From: Variovorax fucosicus
Lineage (GTDB): Bacteria; Pseudomonadota; Gammaproteobacteria; Burkholderiales; Burkholderiaceae_C
Assembly (NCBI RefSeq): GCF_030316825.1
Contig: NZ_JASZYU010000003.1
Span: 186,001-250,000, forward strand
Reading direction: 5' to 3'
Length of the DNA: 64,000 bases
Below, in pieces: positions 56,092 through 63,198 of this stretch. The notes under the pieces were generated by a model, which had not been told where the DNA came from, made no database searches, and saw only the letters and a list, made by a program, of their open reading frames with translations. Position 1 is the stretch's first letter. The number at the start of each line of letters is the position of its first letter. Position numbers and translations under genes: made by a program.

Positions 56092-57098
56092 GCTGCATTC
56101 GCCTTCTCTTGAATGGTCTGGCAGTGTTGGAGAAGGGTGTCGAACGACTCGACCTCATCGAGGAACAAGCCATCGTCGATCATGTGCTGATAGTCAGCGG
56201 CCAACTTGGCCAGGGCGCCGTCGTCGGGAACGAGGCGAAGACCGCCCGCGACTGCGGCGTAGTAGTCGATCAGTCCACCATCCAGGTTCTTCTCCGAGAA
56301 GAAGACGCTCTTGTGATCGGCCACCGCGTTCGCCAGCGCCGTGTCCGCAATCGCCGAGTCAACGAAGCCGCCGGCATCCAGCCGCGTCACGTCGTGCCAA
56401 TGGCGAGCGAACCTATCCCCGCCTCGAAACGCACCTTGCGCGCAGAAAACGTGAATCGCGGTAGCTTTTTCCCAGAAGGTCCGCTCGGCACGCATCACCT
56501 GTGGCGTCGCTTCCGGAAACTCGACGCCCCACAGGTGTGCGGCTGCATCGCAGCGAACGGAGCGCAGTTCGCAAGGCTCGCCGGTGGATCGCGCGCCAAA
56601 TTCGAGCATGACCGTCGACGGGACATAACCCGTTCCCGAGGCCAGGGGCCTGTAGTCGATGAATACCTTGTCGTCTTCGGCCCGGACCGTGGCGGGCAGG
56701 CCATGCTGTCCAAGGTCTTGCTGGAGCAGCGGAACGACATTGGTGGCCACCCAGTCAGCCAAACGGGCGCGGATCTCCTTGCTCCACTTCTTTTCCTGGC
56801 TCTTGCTGGCCGGGAGCGGCACACCCGCATCGCCGATCAGATCAGCGGCGATGGCGCGGATGTCGTAGGTGAGATCTACGTCCTCCGAGAACCGCTGGAT
56901 GACGCCATAGGCCTTTGACAGGGAGGTGCCACCCTTGAAGACAAGATGGGGCGCATAGGGTGCGGCAAAAAGATGCCGCAGGGACCACACCACCCAAACG
57001 TCCTTTTCCAGCAGGTGGGGCGGGCGCCCAGACGCGTCGGCGGCCTGGGCAAGGGCCTCCAGGCGTTCGTCGGCAGAGAGGTCGAAGAACTCAGCCAT
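56088..57098 (-). CDS. AbiEii-type nucleotidyltransferase toxin
   Basis: A 336-aa DNA polymerase-beta-fold nucleotidyltransferase of the AbiEii/AbiGii family. The family motifs are present: 'LEKDVWVVW' (30-38), 'FKGGTSLSKAYG' with GGTSLSK at 56-62, and the metal pair Asp73/Asp75 in 'FSEDVDL'; later 'ERTFWEKATAIH' and 'RHWHDV' match the C-terminal catalytic motifs. AbiEii-like toxins (MenT relatives) modify tRNA 3' ends; AbiE protects from phages by abortive infection. It overlaps the antitoxin gene by 8 bp. Inside the guaA island. Confidence 0.9.
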   Translation of the reverse strand: MAEFFDLSADERLEALAQAADASGRPPHLLEKDVWVVWSLRHLFAAPYAPHLVFKGGTSLSKAYGVIQRFSEDVDLTYDIRAIAADLIGDAGVPLPASKSQEKKWSKEIRARLADWVATNVVPLLQQDLGQHGLPATVRAEDDKVFIDYRPLASGTGYVPSTVMLEFGARSTGEPCELRSVRCDAAAHLWGVEFPEATPQVMRAERTFWEKATAIHVFCAQGAFRGGDRFARHWHDVTRLDAGGFVDSAIADTALANAVADHKSVFFSEKNLDGGLIDYYAAVAGGLRLVPDDGALAKLAADYQHMIDDGLFLDEVESFDTLLQHCQTIQEKANAA

Positions 57099-57687
57099 GC
57101 GGTACCAGCGCGCTCACCTCCTGCGCCATCCACGTCGGCAGGCGCGCCCGTGCCGACGCCACTTCCTTCATCTCGGCCGGCGGCAGTTTGGCGCGCAGCG
57201 CCCGCAGCGCGGCGCCGGCCTTTTCGGGCCCCAACCACGCCAGCGCCCGCACTACATCGCCGGCAGCGCGGCCAGGAAAGATCAGCTGCCACACCGGCGC
57301 GTGCCGCAACTCCACGGTCTGAGCGCCCAGCTTCAAGCGGCGGCTGGGGCCGGACGTCAGATAGACGGACCGCATCGGCACCTGAGTCGTGAGCCCGAGC
57401 GCGTTGGCGGCGGACGCACCATGCGACACGATGGTTTCCCCGCGCTGGCTGGCCAGCCCCTCGACCATCTTCGCGGTCGAGGGCGCACGGGAACCGAAGC
57501 GGCTCTCGACCGGCAGGACATAAATGCCGCGGCCCGCGCGAAGCAGGGCGCCGCGCTGCACAAGCCGAGACAGAACCTGGTCCACGGCGGCCCGATTCCC
57601 TAGGTGCAGCAGTTCCTTTGCGACCAAGGGCGTGCCTTCCGGCAGGCCGGCGGCGAGCTCTAGAACTTGTTTGGCGAGGGTCTGCAT
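57091..57687 (-). CDS. AbiEi-like antitoxin (DUF6088-type)
   Basis: A 198-aa protein with an N-terminal winged-helix region (residues 1-60: MQTLAKQVLELAAGL, 'NRAAVDQVLSRLVQRGALLRAGRGIYVLP' region) and a C-terminal AbiEi-like part ('IVSHGASAANALGLTTQVP', 'YLTSGPSRRLKLGAQTVEL' region). The pattern is that of AbiEi/DUF6088 antitoxins, which repress their own promoter and counter the nucleotidyltransferase. ATG 57687 is chosen for the family start and promoter spacing; the open frame to 57927 is spurious. It overlaps the toxin gene by 8 bp. Confidence 0.85.
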   Translation of the reverse strand: MQTLAKQVLELAAGLPEGTPLVAKELLHLGNRAAVDQVLSRLVQRGALLRAGRGIYVLPVESRFGSRAPSTAKMVEGLASQRGETIVSHGASAANALGLTTQVPMRSVYLTSGPSRRLKLGAQTVELRHAPVWQLIFPGRAAGDVVRALAWLGPEKAGAALRALRAKLPPAEMKEVASARARLPTWMAQEVSALVPHG

Positions 57688-57711
57688 GGCGATAACTTTA
57701 GCGTTGGTAGA

Positions 57712-57740
57712 AGTATGACGTAGTTTCTGACAGTTTTCAA
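57712..57740 (-). promoter_or_regulatory. promoter of the AbiE-like operon
   Basis: On the minus strand: -35 TTGAAA (57740-57735), 17-bp spacer, -10 CATACT (57717-57712), 25 bp before the antitoxin ATG. Good match to a sigma-70 promoter, on an AT-rich stretch unusual for the window. Confidence 0.6.
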
Positions 57741-57859
57741 CGTCCTTGGTTATCGCAGCGATTGGCGGGGTCGACAGAACAGCTTCAGCGCCTCGGTAAA
57801 GTACGATGTTTCGACCCCACAAAGCCAGCATCCATCCGGGTTTCCGGCCTTCGGAAATC

Positions 57860-57874
57860 ATTGAGTGGGAGTGA
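57860..57874 (+). other. putative attR: second copy of the guaA 3' end
   Basis: ATTGAGTGGGAGTGA, 14 of 15 bases as at the guaA stop (54766-54780), same orientation. It lies 28 bp before the thpR start, and a perfect 6-bp hairpin TTTCCG/CGGAAA (57841-57857) is just inside it. With attL it delimits a 3.1-kb island. Confidence 0.75.
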
Positions 57875-57902
57875 CCGCGGCAAGACCCGCGTGGAGTGCG
57901 AC

Positions 57903-58484
57903 ATGAGACACCCGACACAGCTTTCACTGGACGGTATCGGCGCCGCCCCGCTGCCGACCGATCGGCTGTTCTTCGCGATCCTTCCGGACGCCGATGCCGC
58001 TGTGCACGCCGGGCTGCTCGCGCAGCAAATCACCGCTGCACACGGCTTGAGCGGCACGCCGCTCGCAACGGAGCGGCTTCACGTCACGCTGCATCACCTG
58101 GGCGACTACGCAGGCCTGCCGCAGGACATCGTGGCGGCGGCTGGCCCGGCCCTGTCGGCGCTCCGCTTCCCGCCCTTTGAGGTGGTGCTGGATCGCGTCA
58201 TGACCTTCGGCAAGGTCGGGCGACGGCCGGTGGTTCTGGGCGGGCATGGCAGCGGCGTGGCGGGGCTGGTGGCGTTTCAGCAGGCATTGCTGGCCGCCAT
58301 CGGTGGGCGCGCGAGCGGCAACTTCGTGCCGCACCTGAGCCTGCTGTACGACGAACAGGCGGTGCCCGAACACGACGTGGCGCCGATCACCTGGATTGCG
58401 CGCGAATTCGTGCTGGTTCACAGTGCGATCAATCAGCGCAAGCACGGGCACGAGACCCTGGCGCGCTGGCCCTTGCGCCGCTGA
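57903..58484 (+). CDS. thpR: RNA 2',3'-cyclic phosphodiesterase (2'-5' RNA ligase family)
   Basis: A 193-aa 2H phosphoesterase. The two catalytic HxT/S motifs are 'RLHVTLHHLG' (near residue 59) and 'FVPHLSLLYDE' (near 143). ThpR opens 2',3'-cyclic phosphates of RNA and can join 2'-5' linkages in vitro. Start ATG 57903 is chosen as it follows the attR copy; an upstream frame to 57762 is not conserved. Before insertion of the island, thpR would have lain 28 bp after guaA. The DUF72 gene converges on it with 6 bp between. Confidence 0.9.
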   Translation: MRHPTQLSLDGIGAAPLPTDRLFFAILPDADAAVHAGLLAQQITAAHGLSGTPLATERLHVTLHHLGDYAGLPQDIVAAAGPALSALRFPPFEVVLDRVMTFGKVGRRPVVLGGHGSGVAGLVAFQQALLAAIGGRASGNFVPHLSLLYDEQAVPEHDVAPITWIAREFVLVHSAINQRKHGHETLARWPLRR

Positions 58485-58490
58485 GCGTGG

Positions 58491-59534
58491 TCACCCGCCC
58501 AGGCGCTCTACCGCGCGCGCCAGTGCCAGCACCGACAGCGGCGCCGACCCTTCCGCCTTGTTGTTGATCGTGATGTAGGCGTTGTGGCCCGCACCCGTGG
58601 TGCCGGCGATCACGCGGGCCAGTGCCTCGCGTGTCTCCGGGTCCGGGTCGACCAGCTTGTCGAAAGGTTCGTAGAGCGCCTTGGCCTGCTCGTAGCCATA
58701 GCCTCCGTGCAGGCGGTTCAGGTTCCAGCGGCAGACCAGCGGCCCCGGCCACAGTGCGCGCAACAGCGGCAGTTGCGCGGCGATCGGCGGCAGCTTGGGA
58801 TGCAGGCCGAGGCAGTAGGTGGCGCCGGCCTCGCGCAGCACTTCCACGAAAGCGGGCGTCAGGAATTCCGGGTTGCGCACTTCGACCGCGATCACGCCGT
58901 CGGGCGCGGAGGGCCGCAGCGCGGGCAGGGCGGCCAGCATCGCGCGCAGGCGTTGCAGGATCTCCGGCATCCGCGCCAGCATCGATCCCGGCAACGGGCT
59001 CAATTGGAACACCAGCGCACCGACCTTGTCGCCAAGGCCGTCCAGCGCGGGCTGCACGAACTGTTGCGCTGCGAGCGCGGGGTCGAGAAAGGCCGGGTTC
59101 GGCTGCTCGCCCCGCCCGTCCTCCGCCCGCACCATCGCATCGGCCACCAGGCTCGGCGCCTTCACGACAAAGCGGAAGTCGTCCGGCACCTGCGCTGCAT
59201 AGGCGGCGAACTGGCTGGCCGAGAGCGGCCGGTAGAACGTGCGATCCAGGCTCACGCTGCGCAGCAACGGATGCCGTGCATAGGCGGCCAGTCCGTGCTT
59301 CGACAACACCGGCTGTCCGTACTCGCCGTCCCAGACCAGGCCGGCCCATCCCGGGAAATACCAGGACGAAGTGCCGAGTCGCAACTGCGGCGGCAATGCG
59401 GTGGCCAATGTCTGCTGTGCCGGATCGATCGGCGCCGGCAACACCTTCGGCGCGCCGGCACGCTTGCGCACAGTGCCCGCGGTCGCAACGGGCGCGGGCG
59501 GCATGTCCGGGTCGTCGAAGAGGGCGTCTTGCAT
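58491..59534 (-). CDS. DUF72-domain protein
   Basis: A 347-aa protein of the DUF72 (YecE-like) TIM-barrel family of unknown function. After a variable N-terminal region of about 45 residues comes 'LRLGTSSWYFPGWAG', the usual family opening, then 'FRFVVKAPSLV' (the F.F..K pattern), 'GALVFQLSPLPGSM', 'VIAVEVRNPEFLTP' and 'CRWNLNRLHGGYGYE'. ATG 59534 (MQDALFDDPDM) is chosen over an in-frame ATG at 59663 that runs into the divergent gene. No operon partner. Confidence 0.85.
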   Translation of the reverse strand: MQDALFDDPDMPPAPVATAGTVRKRAGAPKVLPAPIDPAQQTLATALPPQLRLGTSSWYFPGWAGLVWDGEYGQPVLSKHGLAAYARHPLLRSVSLDRTFYRPLSASQFAAYAAQVPDDFRFVVKAPSLVADAMVRAEDGRGEQPNPAFLDPALAAQQFVQPALDGLGDKVGALVFQLSPLPGSMLARMPEILQRLRAMLAALPALRPSAPDGVIAVEVRNPEFLTPAFVEVLREAGATYCLGLHPKLPPIAAQLPLLRALWPGPLVCRWNLNRLHGGYGYEQAKALYEPFDKLVDPDPETREALARVIAGTTGAGHNAYITINNKAEGSAPLSVLALARAVERLGG

Positions 59535-59622
59535 GAGGGGGCTGCGTGACACCGATTCTGGATCAAGCCAAATAGGGCCGCAGCGCCCGTCGGTCGGGGC
59601 GCGAGGCGACAATTGCGGGACC

Positions 59623-60273
59623 ATGTACCTGCCACCCCAATTCAACATGAAGGATCGCGCCACAGCCGTCGAGCTGATGCGCGATCACGCTTTCGCCAGT
59701 CTCATTTCGAACGACGACGAAGGCGTGCCCAGCGTGACGCACCTGCCTCTCGTGCTCGAAGAACGCGGGGAGGGCGGCGACGGCGAGCTGGTGCTCTGGG
59801 GCCACTGCGCCAAACCCAATCCGCACTGGCGCTACCTGCAGGCACGGCCCCGGGCCGTTGTCACGTTCCTCGGCCCACACGCCTACCTGTCGCCGTCGGT
59901 GTACCCGGATCTGGCCCGCGTTCCGACCTGGAACTACCTGGCGGTGCATTGCACGGTCGAGGCCAGGCTGGTCGAGGCACCGGCCGAAAAAGACGCGCTG
60001 CTCAAGCGCCTGATCGGCCAGCACGAACCGGCGTATGCACAGCAGTGGCGCGATCTGGGCGAGGACTTTCAACAGAAGATGCTGGCCGGCATCGTCGGTT
60101 TCGAGCTGCGCGTGACGGCACTCCAGTGCAAGGTCAAGCTCAACCAGCACCGCAAGGAGGCGCATGCCGCGATGCACGCCACCTACAGCCAGGGCACGCC
60201 CGACGAGCGGGCGCTGGCCGTCTGGATGCAGCGGCTCGGCATGGCCATCGAAAAAGGAACCGAGCATGCGTAG
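59623..60273 (+). CDS. PaiB-like FMN-binding protein
   Basis: A 216-aa protein of the PaiB family, named for the B. subtilis regulator of sporulation and protease genes. The split-barrel FMN-binding fold starts MYLPPQFNMKDRATAVELM and holds 'THLPLVLEE', 'LVLWGHCAKPNPHWR' and 'VPTWNYLAVHCTVEAR', all typical. There is no obvious DNA-binding motif, so a flavin oxidoreductase or heme-related role is as plausible as regulation. It overlaps the next small gene by 8 bp. Confidence 0.87.
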   Translation: MYLPPQFNMKDRATAVELMRDHAFASLISNDDEGVPSVTHLPLVLEERGEGGDGELVLWGHCAKPNPHWRYLQARPRAVVTFLGPHAYLSPSVYPDLARVPTWNYLAVHCTVEARLVEAPAEKDALLKRLIGQHEPAYAQQWRDLGEDFQQKMLAGIVGFELRVTALQCKVKLNQHRKEAHAAMHATYSQGTPDERALAVWMQRLGMAIEKGTEHA

Positions 60274-60481
60274 CCTGGGGTTGATCGGGTTGGTGCTGGC
60301 ATTGTTGATCGTCGGCGTGCTGGTCAAGAAGCAGATGAACAGCGTGGTGCCTGCGGCGGCGCCGCAGTCCGGCGCACCGGCGCCCACCGCGCGTGCGCAA
60401 AGCCAGCAGATCCAGCAGCAGGTGCGGGAGCAGGTCGATGCCGCGATGCAGGCCCGCCCCCTGCCGGACGACGCCAAGTAG
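60266..60481 (+). CDS. small single-pass membrane protein
   Basis: A 71-aa protein whose ATG 60266 lies inside the end of the PaiB-like gene. Residues 3-20 (SLGLIGLVLALLIVGVLV) form one membrane helix; then a short Lys-containing stretch, an Ala/Pro linker and a Gln/Arg-rich helix ('QSQQIQQQVREQVDAAM'). I know no named family. The gene overlap and its place 11 bp before tadA support expression. It may be a small assembly or scaffold factor, but nothing proves that. Confidence 0.7.
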   Translation: MRSLGLIGLVLALLIVGVLVKKQMNSVVPAAAPQSGAPAPTARAQSQQIQQQVREQVDAAMQARPLPDDAK

Positions 60482-60492
60482 CCGACCCCTCC

Positions 60493-61581
60493 ATGACAGA
60501 TGCCGACTGGATGCAGCGCGCACTCGGCGAAGCGCGCTTGGCGGCCGACGCGGGCGAGGTGCCGGTCGGCGCCGTGCTCGTGAAGGACGGCGTCCAGATC
60601 GCGAGCGGCCGCAACACGCCGGTGGCGCAGCACGACCCGAGTGCCCACGCCGAAATCAATGCGCTGCGCGCCGCGGCGTCCGCGCTCGGCAACTACCGGC
60701 TCGACGGCTGCACGCTGTATGTGACGCTCGAACCGTGCGCCATGTGCGCCGGCGCAATGCTGCACGCGCGGCTTGCGCGCGTGGTGTTCGGCGCGGCCGA
60801 TCCGAAGACCGGCGCTGCAGGCTCGGTGCTCGACCTGTTTGCCCAGCCGCAACTGAACCATCGAACGGTGGTGCAGGGCGGGGTGCTGGCGCACGAATGC
60901 GCGGCGCTGCTGCAGCAGTTCTTTCGTGCACGCCGCGACCAGGCACGCGAGCAGGCGCAGCCATTGCGTGACGATGCCCTGCGCACGCCCGACGACCGTT
61001 TTGCCGCGCTGGCCGACTGGCCCTGGACGCCGCACTACCTGAGCGAGCTGCCGAGCCTGAATGGCTGGCGCCTGCACTTCGTCGACGAGGGGCCGGCGGA
61101 TGCGCCGCTGGCCGTGGTCGCGCTGCATGGGCCCGGCCAGTGGGGTTACCTGTACAGGCACCTGATCGACAGGCTCGTGGCGCTCGACGGGCCACGCGTG
61201 CTGGTTCCCGACCTGATCGGCTTCGGGCGCAGCGACAAGCCCAAGCGCGAAGCGGTGCATCGGCCCGAATGGCATGCCGGCGTGTTGCGCGAGTGGATCG
61301 AACAACTGGCATTGCCGCGGGTGCTGCTGGTGCATGGCGCCGGAGACGACGTGCTGGCTGCGTTGCTCGCCGCGTCCCTGCCGCAGCGGATCGTTGGCCG
61401 CCTCGGTGCCGGGAGCCAGCCTGACGCGGCCAGCGAAGCGGCCTGGCGCCTGCCATTCGTCGATGCCGGCTACCAGGCCGGTCTGCGTGCATGGAAGGCG
61501 CCCCGGGGCCAGGTGTTCGATCTCGCGCCCGCGCAGGCGTCCGAGGTGGCCCAGGCCGCAATGGGATACTTCGCGCCGTGA
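60493..61581 (+). CDS. tadA: tRNA adenosine(34) deaminase fused to an alpha/beta-hydrolase-like domain
   Basis: A 362-aa fusion. Residues 1-160 are TadA, which makes inosine at tRNA-Arg(ACG) position 34: zinc ligand His52 with catalytic Glu54 in 'SAHAEINALR' and Cys82/Cys85 in 'TLEPCAMCAGAML'. Residues about 175-362 resemble a haloalkane-dehalogenase/epoxide-hydrolase-like alpha/beta hydrolase: 'VALHGPGQWGYLYRHL' (oxyanion loop) and 'PDLIGFGRSDKP'. At the nucleophile elbow the sequence is 'LLVHGAGDDVLAALL', with no Ser/Asp at the expected place, and the C terminus is short, so this part is probably non-catalytic. Usual TadA is only about 150-180 aa. Its stop overlaps ldcA. Confidence 0.9.
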   Translation: MTDADWMQRALGEARLAADAGEVPVGAVLVKDGVQIASGRNTPVAQHDPSAHAEINALRAAASALGNYRLDGCTLYVTLEPCAMCAGAMLHARLARVVFGAADPKTGAAGSVLDLFAQPQLNHRTVVQGGVLAHECAALLQQFFRARRDQAREQAQPLRDDALRTPDDRFAALADWPWTPHYLSELPSLNGWRLHFVDEGPADAPLAVVALHGPGQWGYLYRHLIDRLVALDGPRVLVPDLIGFGRSDKPKREAVHRPEWHAGVLREWIEQLALPRVLLVHGAGDDVLAALLAASLPQRIVGRLGAGSQPDAASEAAWRLPFVDAGYQAGLRAWKAPRGQVFDLAPAQASEVAQAAMGYFAP

Positions 61582-62513
61582 CCAAACACATCTACATTTT
61601 TTCGCCGTCGAGCGCAGTGCGCGACAAGGCTGCATTCAAGCGCGGCGTGGCTCGACTCAAGGCCTTGGGCCATGACGTGGAGATCGACGAAGCCGCGCTC
61701 GCCACCCACCAACGCTTTGCCGGCGATGACGCCACGCGGCTTGCCGCCATCGCCCGCGCCGCAGCCAGCGGTGCCGACGTTGCGCTGATCTCGCGGGGCG
61801 GCTATGGCCTGACGCGCATCCTTGATGCACTGCCGTACAAGGCCGTGGCCAAGGCGATTGCACATGGCACCGAGTTCGTCGGCCTGAGCGACTTCACCGC
61901 GTTCCAGCAAGCATTGCTGGCCAAGACCGGTGCCGTCAGCTGGTCGGGTCCGGCTGTCGGCGAAGACTTCGGTGCCGAGGCCGGTCCCGACGACATCATG
62001 GAAGCCTGCTTCGACGACCTCTTGTCCGGGCAGGGCGAGGGCACCGGCTGGCGCCTGCCCGCGCGCGACGCCGAAGCCGCGAGCGGCATGCGCAGCATCC
62101 ATGGCGCGCAGCTGTGGGGCGGCAATCTCTGCGTGCTGACCAGCCTGCTCGGCACACCCTACTTTCCGGTGATCGACAAGGGCGTGCTGTTTCTCGAAGA
62201 CGTGGGCGAGCATCCCTACCGGATCGAACGCATGCTCGAGCAACTGCGGCATGCGGGCGTGCTGGCGCGTCAGAAAGCGATCCTGATGGGCCAGTTCACC
62301 GGCTACCGCAAGGTGCCGAACGACCGCGGCTTCAGTCTGCAGGGGGTGGTGGAGCGCCTGCGCGGCCAGATCAAGGTGCCGGTGCTGACCGGCCTGCCGT
62401 TCGGCCATGTGCCGACCAAGGTGCTGCTACCTGTCGGCGCAAAAGTGGAAATCGCGGCCGAGGGCCGCGATGTGTTCATGGTGTGGGGACATCGGCACGC
62501 TCATCACCATTGA
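61578..62513 (+). CDS. ldcA: muramoyltetrapeptide (LD-)carboxypeptidase
   Basis: Cytoplasmic serine peptidase (S66 family, 311 aa) that removes the terminal D-Ala from the murein tetrapeptide during cell-wall recycling. Motifs: 'SRGGYGLTRIL', the nucleophile Ser in 'FVGLSDFTAF', the Glu of 'FLEDVGEHPYRIER' and the His of 'GLPFGHVPTK', completing the Ser-Glu-His triad. It starts with GTG 61578, whose GTGA overlaps the tadA stop, giving translational coupling. Confidence 0.9.
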   Translation: MTKHIYIFSPSSAVRDKAAFKRGVARLKALGHDVEIDEAALATHQRFAGDDATRLAAIARAAASGADVALISRGGYGLTRILDALPYKAVAKAIAHGTEFVGLSDFTAFQQALLAKTGAVSWSGPAVGEDFGAEAGPDDIMEACFDDLLSGQGEGTGWRLPARDAEAASGMRSIHGAQLWGGNLCVLTSLLGTPYFPVIDKGVLFLEDVGEHPYRIERMLEQLRHAGVLARQKAILMGQFTGYRKVPNDRGFSLQGVVERLRGQIKVPVLTGLPFGHVPTKVLLPVGAKVEIAAEGRDVFMVWGHRHAHHH

Positions 62514-62535
62514 GCGGTGCCAGAGGCGTCTGGCG

Positions 62536-62868
62536 TCAGACGCCGAAGCGATGGTGGGTGCGTGGCCCCATTGTTTCGGGCAGGCGCCCCTTGAACATGA
62601 CGTTGATGGGGCGAAGCTGCCGACGCGCCGCTGCCTCGCCGTCGAGTTCGACCAGCGCGGACATCACGTCCTGGCGCAGGTACCACAGCGCTTCGAGGTC
62701 ATCGGCGAAGCGCACCCGCTGGGCCACGCGCTGAACGCCATGGCCGCCATGCACCTGGAGCAGGGAGAGCATGGCATTGCGGATGCGACTTGTGTGGCGT
62801 GGCTCCGAACCCCGCGATCCGAGGCCCGGAATAGACAGAAGTCGAAAGAAACCACTGAGTGAAATCAT
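62536..62868 (-). CDS. small unknown protein
   Basis: A 110-aa basic protein, start ATG 62868 (MISLSGFFRLLSIPGLG), with 'NAMLSLLQVHGGHGVQRVAQ' region, 'FADDLEALWYLRQDVMSALVELDGE' and a C-terminal 'INVMFKGRLPETMG'. The regular helical pattern and consistent codon bias favour a real gene. There is no signal peptide, membrane helix or known motif. It converges on ldcA with 22 bp between. The reading frame stays open upstream to 62946, but no family start is seen there. Confidence 0.65.
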   Translation of the reverse strand: MISLSGFFRLLSIPGLGSRGSEPRHTSRIRNAMLSLLQVHGGHGVQRVAQRVRFADDLEALWYLRQDVMSALVELDGEAAARRQLRPINVMFKGRLPETMGPRTHHRFGV

Positions 62869-63198
62869 GGCGCAAAGGCGAAGTGCCGGAGCAGTTGATG
62901 GCGCTACGTTACGGGTAACGCACCCTCGGCACAAGCGGGGGCACATTTTTTAATGTTTAAAAACAACATACTTCACGAAAGTCCTTATGCGTCTTCTGAG
63001 GAATGGATACCTAAGTTCTACCTTGTTCGTGAGAATGCGAAACTGGTGAAACCAATATGGCAAAGCCCGCGTACCCTGTACTTCACATGCACAGAGTCTT
63101 TTTGAACTGGTCAACAGCGGTTGTCAGTAGGAGCACATCGACAGCGATGAGGCCGGCTTTGCCATAATTTCAGTGCGATCGATACCAAGTTCATAAAA
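62869..63198. other. 330-bp non-coding stretch with low GC and an inverted repeat
   Basis: No convincing ORF on either strand. The stretch is AT-rich compared with the window (for example a run of T and A near 62945-62970). A 12-bp inverted repeat TATGGCAAAGCC (63056-63067) / GGCTTTGCCATA (63155-63166) brackets 87 bp. CATAAT at 63163-63168 might be a -10 box for the cyclase gene. It may be regulatory or a remnant of a small mobile element. Confidence 0.5.

Noticed and set aside
54781..57859. Integrase or recombinase gene inside the guaA island
   Set aside because: All frames between the two att-like copies were read for tyrosine or serine recombinase motifs and none was found.
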